64,000 bases of DNA from Zygnema cylindricum (GCA_037447655.1 JBBHKE010003127.1:1-64000); one strand, 5' to 3'. Counted from the first letter of the stretch, positions 1 to 11,289 are shown. Notes: a model not told the origin generated them from the letters alone. Made by a program: numbers and translations.

Positions 1-150
1 AGATAGAAAAAAAGAGAGAGTGAGAGAGAGTGAGAAAGAGAGGAGAGAGACAGCGAGAGAGATAGAAAGAGAGAGTCAGCGACAAAATAAAAGAAAGAGA
101 GGGAAAGAGTGTGAGGGAAAGAGAGAGAGAGAGGGAGAGAGGGATAGTGG
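1..150. repeat. GA-rich low-complexity sequence
   Basis: Almost pure purine sequence dominated by GAGA and GAAAGAGA. The open frames across it are highly charged repeats produced by the composition. Not a gene. Confidence 0.9.
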
Positions 151-359
151 AGGACTCGGGATCCTTACCTGCATGACAAAGATCAACATGGAGGAGGTGA
201 TCCTCCAGAGGTGTGCCCCATTGGCGGCCGCATAGTCCAACTGTTGACGCAACACTGCCGACTCATTGGTCAGACTGGCCACACTCTCACTCGCCCAGGT
301 CATTTACAACGAGGGGTGACATGGTTTGCGACGAGCCTCTCTCTCTCGTCTCTCCACTT

Positions 360-449
360 GCTCCTCTTTCTCCCCTCCCTCCCTCTCTTCCTTCCTCCCT
401 CTCTTCCTTCCTCCCTCCCTCCCTCCCTCCCTCCCTCCCTCCCTCCCTC
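360..449. repeat. Pyrimidine-rich (CCCT)n microsatellite
   Basis: CT-rich sequence that resolves into a clean CCCT tetranucleotide run over roughly the last 40 bases. Confidence 0.9.
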
Positions 450-451
450 AC

Positions 452-566
452 TCGAGGATCGAGGATCGAGGATCAAGTATCGAGGATTGAGGTCGGGATA
501 GAGATTAGGATTGGGATTGGGATTGGGATTGGGATTGGGATTGGGATTAGGATTGGGATTGAGATT
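452..566. repeat. CGAGGAT heptamer run followed by (GGGATT)n hexamer array
   Basis: About five diverged CGAGGAT-type units (452-487) are followed by about ten GGGATT or TAGGATT units (501-566). The G-triplet spacing could fold as a G-quadruplex. It is not the plant telomere repeat TTTAGGG. Confidence 0.85.
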
Positions 567-691
567 GTGTCATTTTTCAAATACCTTTGTGACTCTATGC
601 AGATCCTGACCTTGTTGAGGTGGCAAGAGCATTGTCAAAACTGAATGGCATTTTACAAGTGTTGGAAAAAAACTCCCCTCGGATGTCATGT

Positions 692-1230
692 AGTCCGTAC
701 CAATGCATAGCATCCTGGGGAAGAAATAGAATAGAAAATGATAAGAAAATGACGAACAAAGTAGGATAAGAAAACTTATTCATGGAATAGAAAGAGAATT
801 GATTAAAAAAAGAAAAGGGGGGACAAAGAAGGATAAGAGAATTTATTCATGGAATAGAAAGAGATAATTGATTGAAAAGAGAAAAAGACGGACAAAGTTG
901 GATAACAAAATGTATTCTTCCATTCGAATGTCATTTAGGCCGCATCAATCCACGCCATCTAGTGGGAGAAATAGAATAGAATAGAAAAAGATAGTTGCAT
1001 AGAGATTTCATTGGAAAAATTGGAGAAGAAAAGAAAAATACAGACAAAGTTGTTTAAGGAATATTTATTCTTCCGTTGGAATGTCGTGTATTACCATACC
1101 AATTTACAGCATTCTGAGGGAGGAGAAATGGAAGTTTGGTTAAAGTAAAAATAGTTGCATTAGCTGTTAATTGGAAATAAAAAATAAAAGAGCCCGAATT
1201 AGATAAGAAAAATGTATTTTTTAGGATAGA
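692..1230. repeat. Diverged tandem repeat block
   Basis: A motif of the form GACAAAGTTGGATAAG followed by ATTTATTC recurs at about 752, 821, 891 and 1042. A second motif, a variant of GTACCAATGCATAGCATC followed by GAAATAGAATAG, recurs at about 692, 938 and 1091. The units are 70-250 bp apart and differ by internal insertions. No coding potential is seen. Confidence 0.7.
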
Positions 1231-1444
1231 TTTGGGTTCTTTCACCGATGGTAATATGTGACCGAAAAGATACACAATTATATGATAATATGAACATCAA
1301 TGAAATAGTGATGATAATGAAAATATTATAACATGTGTCTGAAAGCATCAGCTATTTTCTCCTTCTCCCTCTCTCTTGGGTTATCCCCATGGCTAGTCCC
1401 GTCATTAGCCCTTCCCCTAACGAGAGCAACAAGAGGTAGAGCTG

Positions 1445-1446
<2 letters not shown>

Positions 1447-1489
<43 letters not shown>
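1447..1489. repeat. (GA)n microsatellite
   Basis: Uninterrupted AG dinucleotide run of about 43 bases. Confidence 0.95.
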
Positions 1490-1491
<2 letters not shown>

Positions 1492-1885
1492 TTGAGAGAG
1501 AGGGCGAGAGAGAGCATTATTTGTCCAAAAAGAGTAAGAAATTTGGAATGTTTTTTGTGCAATTACTGCAATCACTGTCCGATAATGCCAGCAATCACGT
1601 ATGTGTAGTTATTCGCAAACTTTACGAAACACAACTGACCACAAACAACCTCGAACAAAAAAGGGTAGCTAAAGGCGTGCATGCCAGTGAAGTGCAACCG
1701 CGTTTCAAATGTCCATACTGGCCTCAATTGGGACAGGCTTTGTTGTTATTTGACACAATTTCATGAGAAAGATTTGCCTGGAAAAAACAAAGAAACAGAT
1801 TAAGGAAACATATGAGTATTTCCGTAGGCAATGAGTACCTGTGTTGCGACAGACAGAGGCTAACAGAAGTAGCTCAGAGTCCAGA

Positions 1886-2800
1886 TTATTATAATATTAT
1901 ATAATTATATTATTATATTATTCTATTATTCTATTATTGTATTATTGTATTATTATAATATATGTTATTGTATGATTATCTGATTATATGATTCTATAAT
2001 TATATGATTACATGAACATATGACTATATGACTATATGATTGAGTTATTAAATGAATGAATTATTAAATGATTGAATTATTACATGATTGAATTACTAAG
2101 TTATTAGACAATTAGATTAGATTATTAGATAATTAGATTATTAGAATATTAGTATTATTAGTATTATTTGTATTATTACTATTATTACTGTTATCCTATA
2201 ATTACTATTATTACTATTACTACTATTATTACTTTTATTACTGTTATTACTTTTATTAGTATTATTAGGTATTATTACGTATTATAGTATTATAAGTATT
2301 GTTATATAATTATATTATTGTATTACTATATTACTATAATATTATATTACTATATTACTATATTATATTATTATAATATTATATATCTATATTACAATAT
2401 TATTATATTAAATTATTATCTTAACATAATTATTATATTATTATTATTATACTATTGTATTAGTATACTATTATATTATTATATTATTATATTAGTATAT
2501 TAGTACATTATTAAATTAGAGTATTATTCTCTTGTTATTATTGTTATATCATTATTATTCTCTTATTATAATTATTATATTATTATTACATTATTATATT
2601 ATTATGTTATTATCTTATTATATTATTTTACTGTTATACTATTATACTATTACGTTATTATACTATAACTTTTATACTATTACATTATTATATTATTATT
2701 ATATTATTATTATTCTATTATTATAATATTATTCTATTATACTATTGCACTATTACACTATTATAACTAGTAAACTATTATACTATTATATGATTAAATA
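1886..2800. repeat. ATT/TAT trinucleotide-type low-complexity tract
   Basis: About 900 bp made almost entirely of ATT, TAT and ATTATAT variants. The apparent Tyr/Ile/Leu proteins here are composition artefacts. Confidence 0.9.
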
Positions 2801-3300
2801 TTACTTCCCAAAAGATGGATTTCATCGATAACCATCAAACCGACCTGCATTTAAAACCCTACTTGGTTCCACTCACGCAATTACTCCATCGAAAAGGCCA
2901 CAAAATCAAAACTTTAATTTCCTCTCTCAGGAACCCGCAAAACCCTGTTCTTTGCCTCGGTCAATTTGTATTGCACATCCGAAGCTTGATGTGTTCGAAG
3001 CAAAGTTAAGTTAAATTTTGAATTAGACAAGAGTTTTTCTTCCCCCAGTTACAGGCGATACCTCTCTCACCTTCTGTGCGTATGCTCTGTCGTGCCAGTT
3101 TCGACTTATCCCGTCCCATTTTCCGGTTATACAAATAATAATGTCGGCCACAAGTAAGCTCCAAGATCTGGTGTGACTTCCACCTGCAAAAAATAAAAAT
3201 AAAAGTCAATATCGCAGTCAATTATTACAAATCGGAAACGTATTCGGAACAACAGATATGGATTCTCTTTTCAGGTTTGCATCGCATGGATCACCATAAA

Positions 3301-3360
3301 TACTGTGGATTGTGTTGTTGTTAAGCTCATAATTTTTGTTTCATTTACTAATCCACACTA
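3301..3360. repeat. Small inverted repeat, possible mini-MITE
   Basis: TACTGTGGATT at the left is matched by AATCCACACTA at the right (one mismatch), enclosing 60 bp. It resembles the pair at 3801-3924. It is short enough to be chance. Confidence 0.3.
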
Positions 3361-3800
3361 ATGCTCGTAAGGGTTCATTGAAGATTAGGTGTGTTGCACG
3401 ATAATTCATGGTTTAGAGATGCTTTCGTGAAGATGATGTTATACACACACTTCACAGATTCACCTTCGGAATCAATGTACAAAACAGCTTATTAAATGGT
3501 GTGGACTAGAACATTGTTGTGGAACGGTATAGCATTCCAAAAGAGATGCGGGAGACCTAACTGTGTTAATGAGTCTAAAAGGTGTGCATTTTAATGAAAA
3601 TGACCTTTTTTTATGGTTAAACTTGAAAAAGTTCACGACCGCCAGTTGTCAATGCATAGGTATTGTAGTCGCAAGGTTCGACAGAGGAAATTAAAACCTG
3701 TCAATTTTGCAGTGTACAACTGAAACCTGCTGTTTGTCTGACACCATTATTAGCATGGGCTACTGATTAATGGACCGTTTTTTTTATACCCACACAGAAA

Positions 3801-3924
3801 TAGTGTGGATTGTAGAAACTATTTAAATTGCAGAGGACAACTACCATCGACATGGGACACGTGTTCTTGCGATGTGAGGCCAAGTGGACCACAGTGGTCC
3901 ATTTCTTGTCCAAAATCCACACTA
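3801..3924. repeat. Small inverted repeat, possible TA-flanked MITE
   Basis: TAGTGTGGATT (3801-3811) is inverted perfectly as AATCCACACTA (3914-3924). This can be read as GTGTGGATT termini flanked by TA target duplications. A second, shorter pair with nearly the same ends lies at 3301-3360. Confidence 0.35.
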
Positions 3925-5077
3925 CTTATGGTGAAAGGCGCACAGGTTCTACTCTTTGGATAAAGGAAAAACGGCTGAAGAAGGATTAGCAGATAGTCAG
4001 GAACCGCATGGTTAAAATAGTAAAAAATTAGGGCAAAAATGCTCACTAACCTTAATTCTTTCTACCGCATGCTTGACCCGTCTCGAAATTTCCCTTTGAA
4101 AACCTCTCCCAGGCATGTCCTCCCTCTCCCCCCTTCTCCGTCGACGCCATCCGCCGCCGTTATCATTTCCTGCAGCGCGCGTCTGCGAAGGCGGGAGAGG
4201 CCGAGTCCGGTCACGCCAGCTGTCACGTCACGTCACCAGCTGTTTCATAAGCAGAGGGCGTGTCTGCGCCAGTTTGCAGTGAAATGTTTGCGAAGGACAG
4301 TACGGAAATCTTGAGAGAATCAATCCGCTTCACTGGTCACGTCGACTTCAGTCGTCACAAGAGGGAGAGTGAGAGGGAGGGGGAAAGGAGAGGAGAGGGG
4401 GAGAAATCGGTTTCAGTTCCATGGGAGAGGGAGCGGGAGAGGGGAAGAAGAGGGAGGAGCCGTTAGAAAAAAATCGGCCAAAAAAAGGTACGTTGAGGAA
4501 GGAAGGAAGGAAGGAAGAAGGGTTCAGGGTTCAGAGCTGGTGGAGGGGAAGAAGGAAGACGAAAGAGAATGAGAATGGATTGGAGAAGAGAGAAGCCAAC
4601 AAGAGGATGAGAGAATGGTACTTGGAGTGTCACGTCACGTCATGTCATGGCTCCATGCATCCTTCACAAATTAAATTGAGGAAGTCAGACGTCACACTAT
4701 ATCCGCGACAACAAAGCCCAACGGCTACTTTCGAACGCGCGGCAGAACCGCGCGTGAGAATTTTGAATTTACGTTGTTTTCATGCTCCACGGCTGCGAGT
4801 GTCTTACAGTTGTTCCGCGCGGGTTTTCAGAATCTGACCGTTCGAGATGAAGATCCACGGGTGACCGTTTTTTAAGATTGTCGTTGGGGTACAGACAAGG
4901 CACCGTAATAATACTTTATCGGTTATCGTAACAGCCCGGTTAACCCGGAAGCGAAAGCGAACTGAACCGAACTAAACCAGATTCTCACAGGTCAAAGTTT
5001 CAGACTACCCGTATCTAATCCGTACAGAACACCGCCCATCACCGACGTTTGTAGATTTTGTGAATTATAATCGTTAA

Positions 5078-5784
5078 GGGCGTGTCCCCATGTAACCGAT
5101 ATTCTGAAACGTTATTTTGGAATTTAGCGCTTATTTTACGGTGTACTTTTCAAAGTGTGCCTATGTCAATCGTTACTTGCGCGTTCACTATTTTGAATAC
5201 GTGGCAGCTGTACACGTCGCCAATACTTGCGACATCCGTAGACGCCACCAAACTGCTGACATTTGTAGACGCCGACGATCTCGGAACAAACTGCGGACAT
5301 TTGTACGCCGCAAAGAGCTCCTGACATATTGGGACAATTGTCGACGCCAACTGTCATTTGTTGACGCCCACTCGTGAACGATATAAGCAATCGCCTACGT
5401 CTACAAAATGACATTTGTAGACGCCCACAATTGGACAACATAAGCAAACGGACAAACAATTTTTTTTCGTGTATTCTCCCAACTGCAAAAAAACAAATGA
5501 AAACTTTTGACGCGTGCAACCCAGGGTTTCTATTCGTCAATAGGGTAGTATTTTGATTAAAAACAGGTCGCGATTTGATTTCAGTGCAAGTGTGAAGATG
5601 AGCTGGAAGTGGGTCGCGATAATAAAACTGCCAAATCGCCGTACCTTTCAAGTTCCAAGATGACGCAAAATGTATTTGAGTTTTTGCCCATTTTTCGTAC
5701 GACGTAATATTTTCAAGTAGGAAGTCCCATTTTCTGTGTAAACGACGGAAAAAAACACTTACTTGAACACATGGGGACACGCCC
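5078..5784. mobile_element. PIF/Harbinger-like non-autonomous element, 707 bp
   Basis: Perfect 16 bp terminal inverted repeats GGGCGTGTCCCCATGT (5078-5093 and 5769-5784) are flanked by TAA on both sides (5075-5077 and 5785-5787). A three-base TAA/TTA target and GGG-starting termini are typical of PIF/Harbinger elements. The interior holds several loose copies of a motif like GACATTTGTAGACGCC (5220-5440). The 204-residue reverse open frame across it runs into a terminal repeat and looks like no transposase, so the element is non-autonomous. Confidence 0.85.
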
Positions 5785-5957
5785 TAACTCTTTGATATAG
5801 TTTTTGACAACAAATTATGCTGGACATCGTGTCTAATTGTAGACCACTTAACTAAATTCTGTACAGAAGTGTTGTGTATCGGTGGGGTTTTGCCGATGAC
5901 CAATATGTCCATTTTTTGGCTTGCCGATAATTGGTATATTGGCATGGTATATCAGTA

Positions 5958-6165
5958 CACCGTGAATCGCTATTAGCGTTTAGAAATAGATAGCGTTATG
6001 AAACAAATAGCGTTATTAACAGTATTTGGGAATTTGGTGGTTTTGAAGGAAATCATTTACTCTAATTTGATTTTTAAAGGGTTTTTATTAATTCTATTTG
6101 AGAATTTGGGTAAAAAAACGGGGTACCGCAATTAGAGTCATTGACGCTAATAGCGATTCACGGTG
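5958..6165. mobile_element. Mariner-like MITE, 208 bp
   Basis: Perfect 22 bp terminal inverted repeats beginning CACCGTGAATCGCTATTAGC (5958-5979 and 6144-6165) are flanked by TA duplications (5956-5957 and 6166-6167). TA target and length suit a Tc1/mariner-type MITE. The interior is AT-rich and non-coding. A related but diverged terminus follows at about 6176 (ACTCCTTGAATCGTTATTAG), suggesting a second degraded copy to about 6320. Confidence 0.88.
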
Positions 6166-6167
6166 TA

Positions 6168-6407
6168 GTTCAGTACTCCTTGAATCGTTATTAGCGTTAT
6201 GAACGCTATATCGGCGCCCCCAATTTTTTTGGGTTTTACCTGAAATAAAATTAATAACACTAATTTTTTTTATTTTGTTTAAGGTTCTGGTGAATTAGCG
6301 TTAATAATTCAAATTTATGATTTTATTGAATAGTGCGGTGTATGGACGTGTCGGCCCGTACAAAATGGTGCTTTGTTAAGTAGAAAAGTAGGAAATATGG
6401 ATTAAAA
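6168..6407. other. Degraded second MITE copy (possible) and unassigned DNA
   Basis: The left part resembles the terminus of the neighbouring 208 bp MITE. An inverted counterpart with AATTAGCGTTAATAATTCAA near 6293-6312 is weak. Nothing else is recognised. Confidence 0.3.
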
Positions 6408-6410
6408 TAA

Positions 6411-7508
6411 GGGAATTGATCATGGCAGTCACTATTTTGGTTGCGCACTGTCACTTATGTCATTTTGTCAAAAATTGTACTTTTGAAACACACAATGGTA
6501 CAAGTACCGTTGAATCTAAATTTGACGGTCAATCGGTTGGACAGGTTTGACTTTCAAAAAATTGTTTCAACCGCTTAAACTTTTGCCGCGCTTGCGAACG
6601 TTGACCGTCATAATAAAATTAGCAATTCACACCGTCGGCGGACGTTTACGGTGCCAAAACTGCGGCAACCACATGTAAATAAAAGTGTTGCAGACAGTCA
6701 CTTTTTGTCGTTACGTGAGCTCCACGATGAGAGCACGTTGGATATGAACTTAGCCGCAAAATTAAAATTTAGTCGTCTAAGCATTACATTAAACTTAGAC
6801 GCAAATTGAAACGAAACCTCAAACCTCTTTAAACTGAAGTACAGTACTGTAATGTAAGTCTTGTACGGAAATACCAAAGCGCACGAAACGAAATAAACTT
6901 TGTAAACTATAATAAAACAAACCGGCGTCAAAATATCAATTGAAATTAAATGAAAAAAATGCGCGTCGTCACGCGCGACGAAATCAAGCCACACTATCTA
7001 CAAATCAACATTCTTATATTAAAAGCGAAATTTTGTTTCGTGCGTTTTGGTATTTCTCTACAAGACTTACAGCACAGTACTTCAGTTTAAAGAGGTTTCG
7101 TTTCAATTTCAATCTAAATTCAATATATAACGCTTATACGACTAAATTTAAATTTTGTGGGTAAGTTCATATCCAACGTGCTCTCATCGTGGAGCTCACG
7201 TAACGACAAAAAGTGACTGTCTGCAACACTTTTATTTACATGTGGTTGCCGCATTTTTGTCACCGTAAACGTCCACCGGCCGTGTAAATTGCTCATTTTA
7301 TTATGACGGTCGACGTTCGCTAGCGCGACAAAAGTTTAAGCAGTTGAAACAATTTTTTGAAAGTCAAAGCTGTCCAACCGATTTACCGTCAAATTTGGAT
7401 TCAATAGTACTTTACTTGTACCAAAATGTACTTCAAAATTATAATTTTTGAAAAAATGACGTAAGTGACTGTTCGCAACCAAAAAAGTCACTGCCATGAT
7501 CAATTCCC
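6411..7508. mobile_element. Foldback-like element with ~500 bp inverted arms and TAA duplication
   Basis: The left arm (6411 to about 6905) is the reverse complement of the right arm (about 7030 to 7508), with scattered substitutions and small indels, around a central spacer of ~120 bp. The ends are GGGAATTGATCATGGCAGT and its inverse. TAA flanks both sides (6408-6410 and 7509-7511). The short open frames at 6698-6994 and 6940-7164 lie mostly in the arms. The target and GGG terminus again suggest PIF/Harbinger; the long arms make it resemble a foldback element. A transcript would form a long hairpin. Confidence 0.85.
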
Positions 7509-7511
7509 TAA

Positions 7512-8059
7512 AATAATTGCAATCGCACGTAAAACTGCGCTGAGAAATAGAAGGCATCATGAGGTCGTACCTATTTTAGTGTAAATATATTTATTTTATA
7601 TACGGAAGAAAACCCAAATAAGAGTTCTGAAAAAATTAGAGTAAAAGGACGCAACGGTGTGCAATTCGTCAGATTTTGTACTATTACATATTTTACCGTG
7701 AAGATCTTGATGGCACATACGTTGTACCCATGTCGTGCATGTGTATTATCACACCAAAAAAACATGCAACCTAACCAGCTAACGAGTAGAAAACGTGGAA
7801 TACACAACAACAAAGCAGATCCCGAAAGAAAAAAAATATAATACAAAGCAAAAATGAATATGACAATGTGAAAAGGAAATAACGGGTGGAAAGGATAAAA
7901 GGTGGAAAGTGAGTGGGAAGCCGAGAGAGAGATCCATTTATTACTAAGTCGATGGGTAGCCACTAAGCTCCACGGTCTGGGTGTATTCCTTTCAAGAGTT
8001 AGGTCTAGGATTTCGAATAAAGAAAACAAAACCAAAAAAATGCAAGAAGACAACAATAA
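7512..8059. other. Unassigned DNA
   Basis: A reverse open frame of 161 residues (7571-8056) is rich in Phe and Ser, has no recognisable motif and overlaps other frames. Nothing supported is seen. Confidence 0.4.
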
Positions 8060-8350
8060 AAATCTGCGGAGAATCTGAGATAACTAGATCCGGGCACGCC
8101 GATTGCAGAAAATTACAACAAGAAAACAAGCAAGGAAAAATATGTAGAAAATCCGAAATAACCGAATTCTAACAAACATGTAAAAATAGCAACAAGGAAT
8201 ACAAGAAAGCAACGTTAAAAATCTGCACAGAATCTGAGATAACCGGATTCCAACACACTAATAACGAATCGCAGAAAATGATAATAGAAAATCAAGCAAT
8301 GGAAACGAGGGAAATGTGTAGAGAGTCCGAGATAACCGGATTCTAACAAA
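8060..8350. repeat. Tandem repeat, ~80-95 bp unit arranged as a dimer
   Basis: Variants of AATCTGCACAGAATCTGAGA followed by TAACCGGATTCTAACA begin near 8060, 8141, 8220 and 8315. Alternate units are more alike (8060 with 8220; 8141 with 8315), giving a dimer period of about 160-175 bp. Non-coding. Confidence 0.75.
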
Positions 8351-8981
8351 CCACAAATAAACTTCAACAAAGGCAACAGAAATTACACAATAACAAATCA
8401 AACCCCAATTCACAAAAGGCATCCACAAAGGTTCAGAAACAGCTGAGAAAGTAGGCAAATCCACACTAAAAGAGGTTGTTGAAGGGAAACCGTGCGGACT
8501 CCGGCCAAAACCGAGTGAATTAACTTGTAGGGCTTACAATGAAAGTATAATGAGTAAAGAGAAAAGCTAAGCGCTGAACAAACTAAGGCAGAAAAAGCCT
8601 TGCAGGGAAAAAATTGACAATTTGACTAAGGAAAAAGACAAGGGTAAAAGACAGAAAGATCTAAGTCCTCCTCTTCGACCAATTCCTGTACTCTCAAATT
8701 ATGAGAGTACAAACCTAACGCAATCGCCGAAGTACTAACGAAATAGCCAAAGTACTAATTTCTGACATTTGCTAACTAACCAATCACGTGAAAGTATTTC
8801 ACTACACATTTTACAACTAGTTTGGGTCTTGACCAACAAGCGACCAGAACCATATGCCTACGTTACAAAATTCAATATCCGCGGATTAAAACCCTTCCTA
8901 CCTACATGGAAATGCGTGAACCTACATGGGTTCACGACTTAAAATACAACCAATCAGAGTGCGTCGCCAACACTTCGAAAT
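8351..8981. other. Unassigned DNA
   Basis: No domain-bearing frame, RNA gene or repeat is recognised. Confidence 0.4.
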
Positions 8982-9080
8982 GCACGTCGCATCACCAATG
9001 TTCCAAAATCGTACGTCGCATCACTAATGTTTTGAAACCGTACGTCGCGGAGTTAATGTCTTGAAATTGTACGTCACGTC
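8982..9080. repeat. 29 bp tandem minisatellite, ~3.3 copies
   Basis: GTACGTCGCATCAC-type units start at 8982, 9011, 9040 and 9069, an exact 29 bp period. Units are contiguous with no unique spacers. Confidence 0.85.
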
Positions 9081-9450
9081 ACTCCAAAATCTGCGACAAA
9101 AACAAAAGTACGAACGCCGTCGCTCACGCAAATATGTATCTTCATGTCACCCGCGGAATTCTCGGCGTCTCTTCGAAGTAAGTACACAATAAATTCTGCA
9201 TTCAAACATGATTTTAACCCAAACCGGAATTAGTGTAGCCGCAGCCCGTATCATTCCTATAAATAAACAAAATTCATGTCCCGACACAATGCGGCATGAC
9301 AAGTGGGCCAAAAAAGAAACACCCAAAAAAGAAACAGCAGTACGTCGTACAAGGCCTCATCCGTCATTATGAAAGTCACATGTTTTGTTACATGGTCACC
9401 AGGCTATGTGCTCATGTAACACAATCTTTGACATGTAACTTTAGATTTTA
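9081..9450. other. Unassigned DNA
   Basis: No feature is recognised between the 29 bp minisatellite and the reverse transcriptase remnant. Confidence 0.4.
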
Positions 9451-10091
9451 GTGAAGATTTTCCGTACTACTTTGTTGCGCGATGTTTTGCATCGTGAATC
9501 ATGTGCCCGGGGTTTTGATGTGTTCTTTCGAGTATGTTCTCTTACTACTAGTGGGACAGTTACCCCTCGGATTTGTAATCTTCTCACGACGTCTCTCCTT
9601 GTGGTTGTCACCAACCATAATGGGGGGATTCGCCCTATTGTCGTGGGAGAGGAAATATATTGATTGGTGGCTCGTGTCATATGCATCCAGCTCGAACCAT
9701 TTCATGACTATTTTTCTCCTCATTAGTTTGGAGATTGTGAGGTCGTGGTCCACGAAATTTGAGCTTTGTTGGATGTACATCAAGATTGGTTTGTCCTTTA
9801 AAACGACGTTTCCAAAGCCTTCAATACGATGTATCACAATGTCATTTTTCAAGAGCTTATGGTTGCCTTTTCTCCAATTGTCCAATTATTCCTTTGTGAG
9901 AGCTTTTTATTATTTGACCAACAATTTCCCCTTCTTGGCTAATGGTGACCAGGTTCCTCTTTCGTTTGCAAACGACACCCGTCAAGGCGACCCTTTTGGA
10001 GGACCTTTGTTTGCCCATGCCCCTTACCGGGCCCTCTATGCTTCCGTTGTCGCTTTCCCTCCTTATCGTTTCCCTTTGATTACAAATGTTA
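9451..10091 (+). pseudogene. Non-LTR-type reverse transcriptase remnant
   Basis: This looks like the middle of a non-LTR retrotransposon-type reverse transcriptase (RVT_1 fold), an enzyme that copies RNA to DNA at the target site. In one frame are GGIRPIVVGEEIY (~9625-9660) and SKAFNTMYHN (~9811-9840), the latter aligning with the A-block region containing the first catalytic Asp, here apparently lost. After a frameshift near 9900 comes RQGDPFGGPLFA (~9980-10015), the diagnostic block of these enzymes. The YADD-type block expected next is only a degraded ITNVRW. There are at least three in-frame stops. The remnant ends abruptly where a reverse LTR fragment begins. Assignment to a family is from motif recognition only. 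Confidence 0.65.
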
Positions 10092-10812
10092 GATGGGCCT
10101 CTAGGAGAGAGGGCTTCTAAAAAACTCTAAGTCCAAACTACTACTCTCAAATTCTTCTTACTAAACTCACAGCCAATGAGAGGACTGTAAAGTACCGCGA
10201 GCTATGTACAAAATTTACCTCCTCCACAAAAATTGTACGGCAATTGTACGACATCACGAAAGACGGTGTACCTTCCATGTAACACGCCATGGATTTGTCT
10301 TGTCCTCCTTTGCCAACCGTTGGCGATGTGCCACGTGTCACTTTGTGGCTATTTTGACAAAAGCCGCCAAAGGACCATCGCGAGATGTCGGGGCTCATGC
10401 TAACTGTCTGCTCCCATATTTACCTGATATGTCGTCCGTCCGATTTAGTCGGCCCGCAGAATGATCTGTGCAGCCTTCGTACTCCACCGGTTCTATGTTC
10501 ACCAATTTGTCAAATGGCGTTAAATAAATTATAGCCTTGTGAACTGTTCATGTATTTATCGGACCCTATATCAATAACAATTCTTCAACGACTTAGCGGA
10601 TAATACGGACGACTATGCTGGACTCCGTAGGACTTATGATTAAATCTAGGTCGGGTCACCCTTTTTGTTATGGTCCATGCTATATATATATCTCTCTCTC
10701 TCTCTTTAGCTCTGGCTGTCATGGCATGGCTTCCTTTCTCTAGCGACTTCTTTGCCTTGAGAACTAGAAGTAGAGAAGTAGGATAAGATTTACCTTTTTC
10801 TTATTTTCAACA
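10092..10812 (-). mobile_element. Truncated Copia-A LTR (reverse)
   Basis: Read on the minus strand this begins TGTTGAAAATAAG (at 10812) and reaches the TTAGAAG...CTCTCTCCTAGAG block typical of Copia-A LTRs, with several GTAC motifs around 10204-10260. The last ~280 bp of the LTR (TATA onward) are absent at the left edge, where reverse transcriptase sequence resumes. A (TA)n(CT)n tract lies near 10681-10706. No target duplication was recognised. Confidence 0.6.
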
Positions 10813-10850
10813 TGTTTGTCTTCTAATAGTTCTCGTTGCACGCAACACTT

Positions 10851-11035
10851 TTTTTTCCTCCTCCTGTCTTAGTGGACATGATGATAATTTCCACCTTTGT
10901 TACGAAATCCGTTCCACGTGTCTAGGAATCAATTTCCATTGTTTTTTCCTCCTCCTCCTGTCTTAGTGGACATGATGACTATTTCCACCATTGTTAAAAA
11001 ATCCGTTCGGCGTGTCTAGGAATCAATTTTCGATC
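10851..11035. repeat. Tandem duplication of ~94 bp
   Basis: Two adjacent copies of CTCCTCCTGTCTTAGTGGAC through GTGTCTAGGAATCAATTT (about 10857-10938 and 10951-11033) differ at a few positions and by one CTC unit. Confidence 0.85.
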
Positions 11036-11074
11036 TGGTTGTTGTTGCTATTAAAACCAAGCTTCTCGTGGAAC

Positions 11075-11280
11075 TTCCCTCTAATTTTTCGCGTGCTCGT
11101 CTTCTCTCTTGTGGTGGACCTAATTCCTCTATTCTCGGTAGTGGTGGAGCAAATTCACCTGCCAAACTCTAGGAATTTCCTATAGAAATGCACGTCGAAC
11201 GTGAACATTGCCGAAACGGAGTTGGAATATATCTTGGGCTATTCAGAGTTCCTCTAGCTCAAGAGTTTGACGGGTAACAC
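11075..11280 (+). pseudogene. Possible C-terminal fragment of the same reverse transcriptase
   Basis: One frame reads ARLLSCGGPNSS and, after a stop, HVEREHCRNGVGIYLGLF. An ARL(L/V)S..GPG block followed by a short region with RLGL is, as I remember it, found downstream of the polymerase in proteins of the GGIRPI-type family. If so, the LTR fragment at 10092-10812 split one pseudogene. Confidence 0.3.
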
Positions 11281-11289
11281 TTTGGCCCC

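Larger units (their letters stand above)
2801..5074. other. Intergenic DNA with no supported gene
   Basis: Short open frames occur on both strands but none has a recognisable domain, start context or codon pattern. The stretch 4090-4840 is richer in GC and GA, with GGAA repeats near 4495-4520. Apart from two small inverted repeats (listed separately) nothing is recognised. Confidence 0.5.

Noticed and set aside
501-566. (GGGATT)n as an internal telomere repeat
   Set aside because: Not TTTAGGG or a known telomere variant; the array is short and beside other simple repeats.
2318-2726. Tyr/Ile/Leu-rich membrane-like proteins
   Set aside because: Translation of ATT/TAT low-complexity DNA.
4039-4837. 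Forward open frames in the GC/GA-rich stretch as a host gene
   Set aside because: Overlapping frames rich in Arg/Glu from purine repeats; no start context, domain or splice pattern could be supported.
5166-5780. 204-codon reverse open frame as a gene
   Set aside because: It spans most of a TIR-bounded element including a terminal repeat, with no domain; an accidental frame.
7571-8056. 161-codon reverse open frame as a gene
   Set aside because: No recognisable domain or conserved motif; composition-driven Phe/Ser/Leu-rich translation.
8982-9080. Regular 29 bp repeats suggesting a CRISPR array
   Set aside because: Units are contiguous with no unique spacers and the DNA is eukaryotic; it is a minisatellite.
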